A stretch of 64,000 nucleotides of DNA from Aerococcus sanguinicola (GCF_008726925.1 NZ_VYWO01000002.1:194439-258438); one strand, 5' to 3'. Positions 41,920-50,741 are shown, counted from the first letter of the stretch. The notes: a model not told the origin generated them from the letters alone. Translations and numbers: made by a program.

Positions 41920-42799
41920 CTTTGATAATACTTTTTTTACGGCTAATCGCGATGTAGATGATGGCATGGCCTTGCTCTACTTGCTAGCTTGCCCGGAAGT
42001 GGAGCTCTTAGCTGTGACATCGACTTTCGGTAATAAGGGGATTGAACTGGTTGACCGCGATACCCAGCGGCTCTTAGAGACCCTCCAGCTTGACCTGCCC
42101 TATGCTAAGGGCGGCCAGGCTTGTGGGGATTATCTGAATCCGGCGAGTCAGCTGTTAGCTGATTTGGCCGACCAACATGCCGGTGACTTGTACCTCCTAG
42201 CGACAGGGTCTCTGACCAATCTCATGGGGGCTTCACTAGTGAACCCGCATTTCTTTGACCAGTTGAAGGGAATTGCCTTGATGGGCGGAACGACTGCACC
42301 TTTGAACTTTGCTAAGCAGGAGATGCTCGAATTGAATTTCTCTTGTGATCCCCAGGCGGCTTACCAAGTCTTAACTAAAGGGCAGAATGTCCGCGTCATG
42401 ACAGGCAATCATTGCTTGGACCTGCTTTTCACCCAGGATCAGTATGAAGCGGCTTTTGCCCAAGCTGAGGGCCCGCTTGTTCAACTGATTAAGAAATATT
42501 CAGAACCCTGGTTCCGGGATAATGACTTGGAGTATGGCATTAAGGGCTTTTATAACTGGGATAGCCTGGCTGCCGCCTGCCTGGTCCATCCAGAATACTT
42601 TAGCTTAGACCAAGCGGAATATTGGCTAAGTGTTGAGGGCTTATCCCGGGGCCGTCTCCATTGCCCCAGTCAAGATCCCACCCAGTATGTGGCAACTAAG
42701 CCCTATCAACGTCGCTTGATCACAACACCGAGAATTAGTCGGCCAGAAGAGCTGAAAGACCACCTCTATCAGACCTGGCTATCATTAGATAATAAGTAA
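41903..42799 (+). CDS. Nucleoside hydrolase-like protein with altered metal motif
   Basis: 298 residues from ATG 41903 (AAAGGAG upstream). IunH fold: TSTFGNKG, LATGSLTNL, ALMGGTTAP and NFSCDPQAA are recognisable. The calcium motif DxDxxxDD reads DFDNTFFTANRDVDDGMA, with an insertion before the final Asp pair. Directly upstream of the ArsS-like gene by 20 bp. In arsenosugar routes a nucleosidase removes adenine from the 5'-deoxyadenosyl product, so the placement is suggestive. A general ribonucleoside hydrolase is the alternative. Confidence 0.83.
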   Translation: MKVAIDFDNTFFTANRDVDDGMALLYLLACPEVELLAVTSTFGNKGIELVDRDTQRLLETLQLDLPYAKGGQACGDYLNPASQLLADLADQHAGDLYLLATGSLTNLMGASLVNPHFFDQLKGIALMGGTTAPLNFAKQEMLELNFSCDPQAAYQVLTKGQNVRVMTGNHCLDLLFTQDQYEAAFAQAEGPLVQLIKKYSEPWFRDNDLEYGIKGFYNWDSLAAACLVHPEYFSLDQAEYWLSVEGLSRGRLHCPSQDPTQYVATKPYQRRLITTPRISRPEELKDHLYQTWLSLDNK

Positions 42800-42818
42800 A
42801 GAATGAAAGGAGCAAGTC

Positions 42819-43781
42819 ATGACAACTGATTTTATTGACCGTATTGAACCAGAATACCGGCGGACCTCAGAGATTACCACCTTGCAAGTAAATATTGGTA
42901 AGGTGTGTAACCTGCGCTGCCGCCACTGTCACGTGATGCGCGATTCGAAGAATGAAATGATGTCACCAGAAATTATGGACGCTTGTATCGAATTCCTCAA
43001 GGCCCATGATGAAATAAAGACCTTGGATATTACAGGTGGGGAGCCTACCATGCACCCAGGTTTTACCTATCTGGCAGAAAAAGGGGCCCCCTATGTTGAC
43101 GAGGTCATCGTTCGAACCAATGGCACCTTTTTAAATAAAAGAATGCGCGCCTTTTACCAAAAATACCCTGTGACGATTTTTATTTCGATGCCTTGCTATA
43201 CGGAAGACAATGTGGATATCGTCCGTGGGAGCGGGGTCTTCAAGAAGTTGACTAAGGTTCTCCAAGAGCTGAACTCCTATGGTTATGGCATTGACAAGGA
43301 CCGCCCTTTGAACTTAGTCCATAACCCACTTGGCGCGACCTTGCCACCCGGACAAAACGCTCTAGCCGTCGACTACCGCAACCATCTGGGCCAGTATGGC
43401 ATTGAATTTACCAATCTCTATACGATCACCAACCTTCCCATGGGCTACTTCGAAGATTTTCTTAATGATATGGACTATTATGATGAGTATATGGATATCC
43501 TTCGTAATGCCTTCAACCCCGTGACGGTGCCCAATTTGATGTGCCGGTCGCAGTTGTCGGTGGGTTATGACGGTCAGCTCTATGATTGTGACTTCCACCA
43601 AATGGCCAACCTGCCTATCAGCACGGGAGACACCATTACGGATGTGATTGATAAGGATGACCTTGGACGGGAGATTCTCTTCCGCGACTACTGTTATGGC
43701 TGTACCGCTGGCTTCGGATCCTCTTGTGGGGGCGAATTAACAACGGAATGTCCGGCCCAAGTGGCCTTAGCTGAAGCTTAG
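42819..43781 (+). CDS. arsS: ArsS-like radical SAM/Cys-rich enzyme (rSAM/selenodomain)
   Basis: 320 residues. 4Fe-4S motif CNLRCRHC (Cys30, 34, 37), GGEPTMHP, then a C-terminal domain with NPLGATLPPGQ, TNLPMGYF, MCRSQLSVGYDGQLYDCDFHQM and YGCTAGFGSSCGG (the long one spans about residues 246-266). This is the TIGR04167/DUF3641 layout of ArsS, which joins a 5'-deoxyadenosyl group to dimethylarsenite. All ligand positions are Cys here, with no in-frame UGA. ArsM, which would supply the methylated arsenic, is not in the window, so the substrate may differ. Strong AAAGGAG. Confidence 0.9.
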   Translation: MTTDFIDRIEPEYRRTSEITTLQVNIGKVCNLRCRHCHVMRDSKNEMMSPEIMDACIEFLKAHDEIKTLDITGGEPTMHPGFTYLAEKGAPYVDEVIVRTNGTFLNKRMRAFYQKYPVTIFISMPCYTEDNVDIVRGSGVFKKLTKVLQELNSYGYGIDKDRPLNLVHNPLGATLPPGQNALAVDYRNHLGQYGIEFTNLYTITNLPMGYFEDFLNDMDYYDEYMDILRNAFNPVTVPNLMCRSQLSVGYDGQLYDCDFHQMANLPISTGDTITDVIDKDDLGREILFRDYCYGCTAGFGSSCGGELTTECPAQVALAEA

Positions 43782-43791
43782 GAGGTTATTG

Positions 43792-44670
43792 ATGAAAAAT
43801 ATCGTATCAACTGAAGAATTAGCCAGTCAACTCGGCGATCCAAAGCTCGTTTTGGTGGACGCCACGGTTTTCTTTAATGATCCTGAGGGGGAGTTTTTGC
43901 GTTCGGGTAAGGACCAATATGCGACCAAACACCTGCCAGGCGCGGTCTTCTATGACCAATTGGCAGAGGCAGCGAGTCATGAACCGATCCCCTTTCAGCC
44001 CACTGGCCATGAGCGTTTCTTGAGCAATATGGAAGACTTAGGGATTAATGCGGATAGTCAGGTCGTCATCTATGATTCGGGCGCCCAAGTCGGCGCAGAT
44101 TTTACGGCGAATATGTGGGCGGCGCGCTTAGCCTGGCAGTTAGCTTATGAGGGCTTTCCTGAGGATCAAATTGCTATCCTTGAGGGGGGCTTGGATAAAT
44201 GGGCGAGCGAAGGCCGTCCCCTAACGGCAGAAATTCCTGAGCCTAGTCGAGGCCAGTTAAACTTTAGCCGTCGAGAAGAGCTGCTCGCTGATCTTGCGGA
44301 AGTGGAGGCAGCCGTTGATGATCCGAGTGTTGTCCTTTTAGATAGCCTGCCCAAGGCCCAATATGATGGGGACTTTGCGGGCTTCGGTGACGACAGAGTG
44401 GGACACATTCCATCCGCAATCAATGTCTTCTTCGGATCTTTATCTGATCCTGAGACAGGGGCCCTTCTACCTGAAAAAGACTTGCGTCAGATCTTTGCAG
44501 ACTTGGGCGTGCTCGATCCCAATAAGCGCGTCATTACCTATTGCGGCTTTGGGATCGCAGCTTGCTGGCTAGCTGCTGTCCTAAAGTATTTAGGCCAAGA
44601 CCAGCTAGCTATGTATGATGGCTCTTTGATGGAATGGGCAACCCAAACAGATAATGAATTAGAAGTATAA
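43792..44670 (+). CDS. Cytosolic sulfurtransferase (SseA-like)
   Basis: 292 residues from ATG 43792 (AGGAGG upstream). Two rhodanese domains without signal peptide: the first inactive (VIYDSGAQVG), the second with YCGFGIAAC (Cys251). Close to 3-mercaptopyruvate/thiosulfate sulfurtransferases. Ten bases after the ArsS-like gene, and the last gene of the run. It would supply sulfane sulfur or selenium inside the cell, complementing the two lipoprotein rhodaneses outside. Confidence 0.88.
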   Translation: MKNIVSTEELASQLGDPKLVLVDATVFFNDPEGEFLRSGKDQYATKHLPGAVFYDQLAEAASHEPIPFQPTGHERFLSNMEDLGINADSQVVIYDSGAQVGADFTANMWAARLAWQLAYEGFPEDQIAILEGGLDKWASEGRPLTAEIPEPSRGQLNFSRREELLADLAEVEAAVDDPSVVLLDSLPKAQYDGDFAGFGDDRVGHIPSAINVFFGSLSDPETGALLPEKDLRQIFADLGVLDPNKRVITYCGFGIAACWLAAVLKYLGQDQLAMYDGSLMEWATQTDNELEV

Positions 44671-44679
44671 CTTGGACCA

Positions 44680-44910
44680 ATCTGGAGTTTATCTGCTCCG
44701 GATTGATTAGATTCTTCAACTTATTTCGGAGAGGCTAGCGTGCGCTTAGTGAGATTCAGTATTTTTTAAGGTGTAATTTATACCAGCTGTTTCCTATCGT
44801 GAAAGAATGATCAAGGGGACAAGGCTTCCCTTGCGCATTTATTCACCAAGTGCGATATCGCTTGATTAAAGACAGCTTTTTTGATGTTAGCCTTTGTGAA
44901 AATATGCTAT
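44680..44910 (+). promoter_or_regulatory. Regulatory gap before the UroD-like gene
   Basis: AATCTGGAG/CTCCGGATT hairpin near 44681-44705. AGCTGTTT (44792-44799) pairs over about 85 nt with AAGACAGCT followed by six T (to 44881), a possible terminator; inside it lies the palindrome AAGTGCGATATCGCTTGA. Then an extended -10 TGCTATGAT (core near 44907) drives the next operon. No ORF of note. Confidence 0.5.
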
Positions 44911-44947
44911 GATAAGGTATCAGTACAAGAAGGTAGGCGTTTTCAAA

Positions 44948-45991
44948 ATGGACCAAATGACAGCAGTTGAAAGATATAAAGCCATCCAGGCGGGTCAGCC
45001 AATTGATCGGGCCCCAGTCATTCTCTATGACAATCTCATTGCGGCTAAATTAGTCGGTATGACTTACCAGGAATCAGAGGCTTCGGCAGAAGCTTTAGCC
45101 AAAAAGATGCTGGCTTCTTACCAACGATTTGGTCATGATGCGGTTTCTTTGATCTACTCGACGAAGAATTTCACCCGGCTCCTAGGGACAGAAGTTAAGC
45201 TGGCAGAGAATGCGCCGGCTTCAGTCAGCCGCTATGCCTTGACGCAAGTGTCTGATATGGACCAGTTGGACTTTCAAGCGGTCAATCGAGAGACGGATAA
45301 GGGTCGGCAGAAGGTGTATGAGGCAGTTCAAATGATCCAAGAAGAGACAGAGGGGCAGGTCTTCTGCCGAATTCATATGCCTGCTCCTTTTACAGCGGCG
45401 GCTGGACTCCTGGCGCCTGAGCAGCTCTTGCGCGCAACCCGTAAGGAGAAGGCGGCAGTCCATGAGCTTTTAGACCGTGTGACAGGCCTGCTCAAAGAGA
45501 TTGTTGCTGACTTCTCAAAACTTGACCATATCTATATTTCCCTCTCGGATCCGGTAGCATCTGGCAGCCTAATCAGCCCTAGAATCTACCGGGAATTCGC
45601 TAAAGAAGCGACCAAGGACTTGGTGGCTGATATTCATGCCCATAACTTGCATGTTGCCCTCCATATTTGCGGGCAGACACAAAAAATTCTAGAGGATATC
45701 GCCGAAATTGGCGTGGATGCCTTCAGTTTGGACCAGGTAGTTGATCTGCAGCAAGCTAAGGATAGTGTTGGAGGTCGCCTGCTTCTCCAAGGCAATATTG
45801 CCCCCGTGGATGAATTCTGGCATGGAAGTCCAGAATCAATCAGTCATGCGGTCCAAGCCGCTTACGAGCTGATGGGCTGTGATCCTAAAGAATTCATCCT
45901 AGCCCCAGGCTGTGACCTGCCGCTCGAGACTCCCCTTGAGAATGTGGACGCTTATATGGCCGCTGCTAGACGTTTTAGTGTTGTGAACTAG
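44948..45991 (+). CDS. UroD-family methyltransferase (MtaA/CmuA-like)
   Basis: 347 residues from ATG 44948. The fold is that of uroporphyrinogen decarboxylase, but the zinc motif of corrinoid methyltransferases is present: HICG (His239, Cys241) and PGCDLP (Cys322), with LQGNIAPVDEF between. MtaA/MtbA enzymes use this site to activate a thiol for methyl transfer to or from a corrinoid. No corrinoid protein is encoded here. It lies 277 bp after the ArsS-type cluster but only 21 bp before the ROK kinase gene, so it belongs with the sugar operon by spacing. Confidence 0.82.
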   Translation: MDQMTAVERYKAIQAGQPIDRAPVILYDNLIAAKLVGMTYQESEASAEALAKKMLASYQRFGHDAVSLIYSTKNFTRLLGTEVKLAENAPASVSRYALTQVSDMDQLDFQAVNRETDKGRQKVYEAVQMIQEETEGQVFCRIHMPAPFTAAAGLLAPEQLLRATRKEKAAVHELLDRVTGLLKEIVADFSKLDHIYISLSDPVASGSLISPRIYREFAKEATKDLVADIHAHNLHVALHICGQTQKILEDIAEIGVDAFSLDQVVDLQQAKDSVGGRLLLQGNIAPVDEFWHGSPESISHAVQAAYELMGCDPKEFILAPGCDLPLETPLENVDAYMAAARRFSVVN

Positions 45992-46012
45992 AAGTAAAGG
46001 AAGTGATGCTTT

Positions 46013-46903
46013 GTGGCTAAAGAGACTAGTTATCGGATTGGCGTTGATGTCGGTGGCAGCAAGGTCTCAGCTGCCCTTGTGACCGACCAACTAGAGATTG
46101 TGGAGAAGCGGAGTACAGCGACCCCGCAAGAGGATGGTGAAGCCTTGTTTCATGTGGTCAAAGAACTAATTACAGACTTGATGGCTGTGGCCCAACCCCT
46201 AGGTGTGCGTGGGATTGGGCTAGGCATTCCAGGTAAGGTGGACCGGGAAGCGGGCATTGCGCGCTATCAGATGATGATTCCTTGGCCCAACTTTCCTATT
46301 GTAGACCGCTTGCAAGCCTATTTCTCTTGCCCCATTGTAATCGATAATGACGTTGCCGTTGCTGCCTTGGCGGAATACCAGGAGCGAAGCGTGCGAGAGG
46401 AAGCGGTCTTCTCCTATGTGACCGTTTCAACGGGCATTTCTTCCCAGAATTTTGTTCAGGGGCACTTAGTTCGCGGGCAAGGTTTTGCAGGCGAGCTAGC
46501 ACTTGTTCCAGTGGATTACCGCAAGCCCGATCAGCTGGTCCAACATTTTGCTTCAGGGACAGCTATCCAGGAGCGGGGACAAGACCTATTGGCTAACCCT
46601 CAGCTGACGACCCAGGATATCTTTGACCGTGCCAAGTCTGGCCAGGCTGAAGCACAGCGTTTGATTGAGGAGGGCGCCCAGGTTCTTGCCTGGTCGCTTT
46701 ACCAGCTCATTTGCTTCTTTGACCCGGATGAAATTGTCTTGGGAGGGTCAGTTATTATCGAGCAGCCCTATTATCTACAAGCCACAAAAACCGCTTTGAA
46801 AGCCATGCTCTTTAGCGACCAAGAGCATGTTTTAGACCATATCCGGGCTAGCCATTTAGGCAAGGATAATGGCCTTTTAGGGGCAGCTGCCTTGGTCGAT
46901 TAG
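46013..46903 (+). CDS. ROK-family sugar kinase lacking the zinc site
   Basis: 296 residues from GTG 46013. ATP-binding DVGGSKVSAALV near residue 12, GLGIPGKVD, and catalytic-region IDNDVAVAALAE. Instead of the family's EIGH...CxCGxxGC, it reads AGELALVPVDYRKP and has no zinc cysteines. ROK kinases phosphorylate hexoses or aminosugars in the cytosol; zinc-free branches exist. Follows the UroD-like gene by 21 bp. Confidence 0.85.
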   Translation: MAKETSYRIGVDVGGSKVSAALVTDQLEIVEKRSTATPQEDGEALFHVVKELITDLMAVAQPLGVRGIGLGIPGKVDREAGIARYQMMIPWPNFPIVDRLQAYFSCPIVIDNDVAVAALAEYQERSVREEAVFSYVTVSTGISSQNFVQGHLVRGQGFAGELALVPVDYRKPDQLVQHFASGTAIQERGQDLLANPQLTTQDIFDRAKSGQAEAQRLIEEGAQVLAWSLYQLICFFDPDEIVLGGSVIIEQPYYLQATKTALKAMLFSDQEHVLDHIRASHLGKDNGLLGAAALVD

Positions 46904-46916
46904 GAGGGGATTGGAT

Positions 46917-47570
46917 ATGCTGAATCAAAAGACACACCTATTCTTTGATATGGATGGCTTATTAATTGATACAGAACGCCTCTACTATGAGACACGTCGG
47001 GAGACCCTTTCGGAATTTGGTTATGCTTATACGCAAGCTGACCATATGGCCTTTGCTGGACGGGGTTGGCGCTATACCTTAGCTAGACTCCAGGATTGGG
47101 CTGGCCCAGACCAAGGGCAAGTTATGTTTGACCAGGCTTTGGAGCGTTTTAGGACAGCTGTCTTAGCCGGAAAGCTCCAACTGAAGCCGGGTGTGCGTCA
47201 AGTCTTGGACTTTGCTCAGGCAGTTGGTTTGTCTAGCTATGTGACGTCCGCCTCTACCCGCTATAATGTTCTTACCATGACAGAGCAAACCGGGATTCGC
47301 TCCTATTTCACCGCCTATTTGTGTGGAGAGGATATTGAACGCTCTAAACCTTACCCCGACCTCTATCTGGAAGCGCTCCGCCGGTCCGGAGTGGAAGCTG
47401 ACCGTGTCCTTGTTTTAGAAGATTCGCCGTCCGGTTTGACTTCAGCGGTGGGGGCGGGGCTTGATACGGTCCTTGTTCCCGACTTGGTGAGACCCAGCCA
47501 AGACATGCAAGACCAAGCCGTCCTCAGTCTGGACCGTCTGGATGACCTCATCCCTTATCTAAAAAACTAA
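46917..47570 (+). CDS. HAD hydrolase, beta-phosphoglucomutase-like
   Basis: 217 residues from ATG 46917 (AGGAGGGG; a TTG at 46911 is in frame). Nucleophile FFDMDGLLIDTE, Thr/Ser motif YVTSAST, Lys in ERSKPYPDLY, and EDSPSG complete the HAD site. Helical cap between residues 20 and 85 as in phosphoglucomutase/sugar phosphatase branches. Acts on a sugar phosphate in the operon's pathway; exact substrate unknown. Confidence 0.88.
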   Translation: MLNQKTHLFFDMDGLLIDTERLYYETRRETLSEFGYAYTQADHMAFAGRGWRYTLARLQDWAGPDQGQVMFDQALERFRTAVLAGKLQLKPGVRQVLDFAQAVGLSSYVTSASTRYNVLTMTEQTGIRSYFTAYLCGEDIERSKPYPDLYLEALRRSGVEADRVLVLEDSPSGLTSAVGAGLDTVLVPDLVRPSQDMQDQAVLSLDRLDDLIPYLKN

Positions 47571-47585
47571 AGAAAGGAACTTGTT

Positions 47586-49277
47586 ATGACCTTACAATTT
47601 TTTGCACCGACTATTCGTCAGTTTGGCAACCAGGCGCTCGCTGAAGAGCCTTTGGAGGATCTCTTTTTGCTCAAAGAAGAGCCCGGGGCCGTGCAAGTCG
47701 CCCTGACGCTTGACCAGAAGACCTGGCTTACCCTTAACCAAAATATGGCCTTGCCCTGGAAGGGGCTCGACCAGCTCTACCGCCTCAGCTTAGACTTGCC
47801 GGAAGGACTGGAAGGTCGCCTGAGTTTTGAAGAGGCCGTGCTGGATGATGATGGCCAGTATAAGAAAGATCGGATTCTCCATGAAGAAGGCCGCTTCTTA
47901 GAGCGGGGCACCCATTGTTTCTGGGTCGACCTCAAAGGTTTGGCTGCAGGGACTTACCACTTGGGTGTGACGCTTTCCTTGCGCCAGGGTTTTGAGGATG
48001 AGCGGGTCTTGCTATCGGCCCAGCTTCCGGTTGAGGTGTCTGACTTTGCCTATCCTAAAGAAGAAGCTTTCTTTCTAGACTTGTGGCAGCATTTGAGTGC
48101 CTTGGCGCGTTACTATGCAGTTCCCTTATGGTCAGATGATCACTTTAATTTAATTGCTAACTATATGAAGCCCCTGGCTGAAGCAGGTCAAAAAGTCTGC
48201 GACTTGGTGATTTCTGACTATGCTTGGGCGGGACAAGCTTGCTATCAAGTGCCGGATAATCCGAGCAGCCTCTTTGAATATAATATTGTGGGGCTGAGCC
48301 GGCAAGCTGGCGAGTTGAAGGCTGATTTTACAGCTATGGACCGTTATCTCGACCTTTGCTTAGACTATGGGATGGCTGATGAAATTAACCTCTTTGGGAT
48401 TCTTGGCAATTGGGACGCCTATTCCTTTGGCAGCCCTCTGGAAGACTATGAGGATCCGATCCGCGTCCGGGTATATGATGAAGAGACAGGCCTATCGAGC
48501 TATCTGCGAACGAAGGCAGACTTAGCGACTTACTTAAGCCTGGTCTTTGACCACTTGCAGGAGCGTGGTCTCTGGGACCGGGTGAAGGTGATTTCTGATG
48601 AGCCGAATGATCCGGAACGCTTCAGGGGCTTTGAGGACTTCTTATCGAGCTGTTCGAAAGAAGCCATTGATTTCAAGCATGCCTGCCTCCACAGTGAATT
48701 CTTGGAGGCCTATGAGGGGGACTTCGAGAGCAATTCGGTTATCTCGTCTATTTTGATTGATAAGATGGATGACAGCCATTCTAAAGTTTGGTCCCGACGC
48801 CATCAGATGACCTGGTATTCTTGCTGCTTCCCACAAAACCTCAATGTCTTTGTACGCAGTCCGCTCATGGAATCGCGCTTAGTGGGCTACTTGACTTATG
48901 CTTTCGGAACCAAGGGCTTCCTCCGCTGGAATTATTGTCTGTGGACGGAAGATCCTGATAAAGATATTACTTATAAGACCTACAAGTGGGCGGCAGGAGA
49001 CATGTTCTTCGTCTATCCTGGGGCAAATGGCCGCCCTGAGTATAGCTTGCGCTGGAAGCAGCTTGTCTTTGGTTTACAGGATTATCGTTTCTTTAAGGCG
49101 ATCGCCAGAGAAGTGGGTGAGGATAAGGTCCAAGCCCAGGTCCAACGTCTGACAGGGGACATCCGTCAGATGACCTATGATGCGGCGAGCGATCGTATTG
49201 ATGCCCAGTATATTGATGATTTCAACCTCCTACAGACGATTAAGCGGGATTGCTTGGCCCTCTTGGAGATGAAATAA
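47586..49277 (+). CDS. DUF4091 glycoside-hydrolase-like protein
   Basis: 563 residues, no signal peptide. N-terminal beta-rich domain to about 150, then a barrel-type region (acid residues in LFGILGNWDAYSFG and VKVISDEPNDPERF), and a C-terminal DUF4091 segment with GFLRWNYCLWTEDP, AGDMFFVYPG and SLRWKQLVFGLQDYRF. DUF4091 proteins are glycoside-hydrolase-like. Cytosolic location fits cleavage of an imported oligosaccharide. Sixteen bases after the HAD gene. Confidence 0.82.
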   Translation: MTLQFFAPTIRQFGNQALAEEPLEDLFLLKEEPGAVQVALTLDQKTWLTLNQNMALPWKGLDQLYRLSLDLPEGLEGRLSFEEAVLDDDGQYKKDRILHEEGRFLERGTHCFWVDLKGLAAGTYHLGVTLSLRQGFEDERVLLSAQLPVEVSDFAYPKEEAFFLDLWQHLSALARYYAVPLWSDDHFNLIANYMKPLAEAGQKVCDLVISDYAWAGQACYQVPDNPSSLFEYNIVGLSRQAGELKADFTAMDRYLDLCLDYGMADEINLFGILGNWDAYSFGSPLEDYEDPIRVRVYDEETGLSSYLRTKADLATYLSLVFDHLQERGLWDRVKVISDEPNDPERFRGFEDFLSSCSKEAIDFKHACLHSEFLEAYEGDFESNSVISSILIDKMDDSHSKVWSRRHQMTWYSCCFPQNLNVFVRSPLMESRLVGYLTYAFGTKGFLRWNYCLWTEDPDKDITYKTYKWAAGDMFFVYPGANGRPEYSLRWKQLVFGLQDYRFFKAIAREVGEDKVQAQVQRLTGDIRQMTYDAASDRIDAQYIDDFNLLQTIKRDCLALLEMK

Positions 49278-49346
49278 AAAGGCTCACAGAAGTTTCTTCC
49301 TAAGCCATTTGTTACTTGTTGCACAGACTAGAATGGAGGATATCCC

Positions 49347-50666
49347 ATGAAAAAATCAGTAAAAACTTTATTGTCATCGACCCTAATTCTCGGCTTTTTG
49401 GCGGGTTGTTCGAATGCGGGAATGGGGACGAGTGAGTCTAGCGAATCGGAGACCGATACAGCCGAACAAACGGAACAAACAGCAACCGAGGATGGCAAGA
49501 AAGAAAAACAAGAAATCTCATTCATGATCCCAGAATATGGGCAACCGAGTGAAGAGATGCTCAAGCAATTTGAAGATGAGACGGGGATTAAGGTGAATGT
49601 CATGCCAACCAGCTGGGATGATATTCGAGATAAGATTTCAACGGCTGCGGTAGGTAAAAAGGCAGCGGCTGATGTCTTTGAAGTCGATTGGTCCTGGGTG
49701 GGCGAATTCAAAAGTGCAGGCTGGTTAGAGCCCCTGGAATTGGATGAAGCCACGATCAAAGATATACCTTCCTTACAGACGTTTAAAGTAGGAAAGGACT
49801 ACTATGCGGTGCCTTACTCCAATGAATACCGGATGGCTTACTATAACAGCAAGCAGTATGAAGAAGCGGGTCTGAGCCAGGCTCCAGGAACTTGGCAAGA
49901 AGTGATCCAAAATGCGGAACGGATCAAGGACCAAAAAGTGGTCAAACACCCTGTGGCTTTGCCGATGGCAGCAGATGAGAATACGACCACCTCTTTCTTG
50001 ACCATTAACTATGCGCTGACTGGCGAAGTTTTTAACAAGGATAATACCTTAAACCGTGACAATGCCCTGGCTACTTTGGAAGTCATGGATGAGCTCAATC
50101 AGAAAGAGTTAGTTGATCCAGCCTATCGGACAACTAATGAAGGCAAGTATGACCTGATTAAGAAGGGAGAAGCTTCTTATGCGGTGGCCCCATCCTTCTA
50201 CGCTATTCGGGTAGACTCTGAGAAGGATTCTGCTGTGCAAGGTCAAGTCGAAGTTGTTCCTCTTCCGGGTAAGGACGGCCCTTCTGACCGTACCGTTTCC
50301 TTTGTCGAAGCTGTTGGGGTATCGCCTTTCAGTGAACACCCAGAAGCAGCGAAAAAATTTGTGGAATGGTACACTTCTGAAGAAACGCAAAAAGAACTTT
50401 TCAAAGAAGTTGAAATCTTACCAACCCGCCAATCAGCCCTCCAAGCGGTAGTGTCAGACGGACAGATTCGTGAATCAGAAGAGATGCTCCAACTTGCAGA
50501 TATGGTAGGGTCTCCTTTCCCTAATGGGGTTCCTAAGTACTATACTGAAATGAGTACGGAAATCTTCAACACCATTAGCGAAATGGCCAATGGTAAGTTA
50601 AGTCCTGAACAGGCTGCAGATCAAATGACTGAGAAAGTCAATGCGATAGTTGAAGCCAATAAATAA
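49347..50666 (+). CDS. Sugar ABC transporter substrate-binding lipoprotein (second system)
   Basis: 439 residues. Lipobox LAGC, Glu/Thr-rich spacer, family-1 solute-binding fold (MPTSWDDIRDKI, VDWSWVGEF, YSNEYRMAYY, then EWYTSEETQK near the C-terminus). Related to but clearly different from the binding protein at 2927. A hairpin between this gene and the permease gene (50689-50722) likely gives it higher expression than the membrane subunits. Confidence 0.9.
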   Translation: MKKSVKTLLSSTLILGFLAGCSNAGMGTSESSESETDTAEQTEQTATEDGKKEKQEISFMIPEYGQPSEEMLKQFEDETGIKVNVMPTSWDDIRDKISTAAVGKKAAADVFEVDWSWVGEFKSAGWLEPLELDEATIKDIPSLQTFKVGKDYYAVPYSNEYRMAYYNSKQYEEAGLSQAPGTWQEVIQNAERIKDQKVVKHPVALPMAADENTTTSFLTINYALTGEVFNKDNTLNRDNALATLEVMDELNQKELVDPAYRTTNEGKYDLIKKGEASYAVAPSFYAIRVDSEKDSAVQGQVEVVPLPGKDGPSDRTVSFVEAVGVSPFSEHPEAAKKFVEWYTSEETQKELFKEVEILPTRQSALQAVVSDGQIRESEEMLQLADMVGSPFPNGVPKYYTEMSTEIFNTISEMANGKLSPEQAADQMTEKVNAIVEANK

Positions 50667-50688
50667 AAGATAAGCTTGTGAATTAAAA

Positions 50689-50722
50689 AGGGGTTGGAGC
50701 TCTTGCCCCAGTCCTTTTAACT
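50689..50722 (+). terminator. Internal attenuator hairpin in the sugar operon
   Basis: AAAGGGGTTGGAGC pairs imperfectly with GCCCCAGTCCTTT, followed by T residues, just 20 bp before the permease start. Confidence 0.65.
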
Positions 50723-50741
50723 TTTATAAAGGAGGGATTTG

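Noticed and set aside
44909-44947. Upstream start for the UroD-like protein
   Set aside because: The extra codons overlap the extended -10 region, so the transcript would begin after that start codon.
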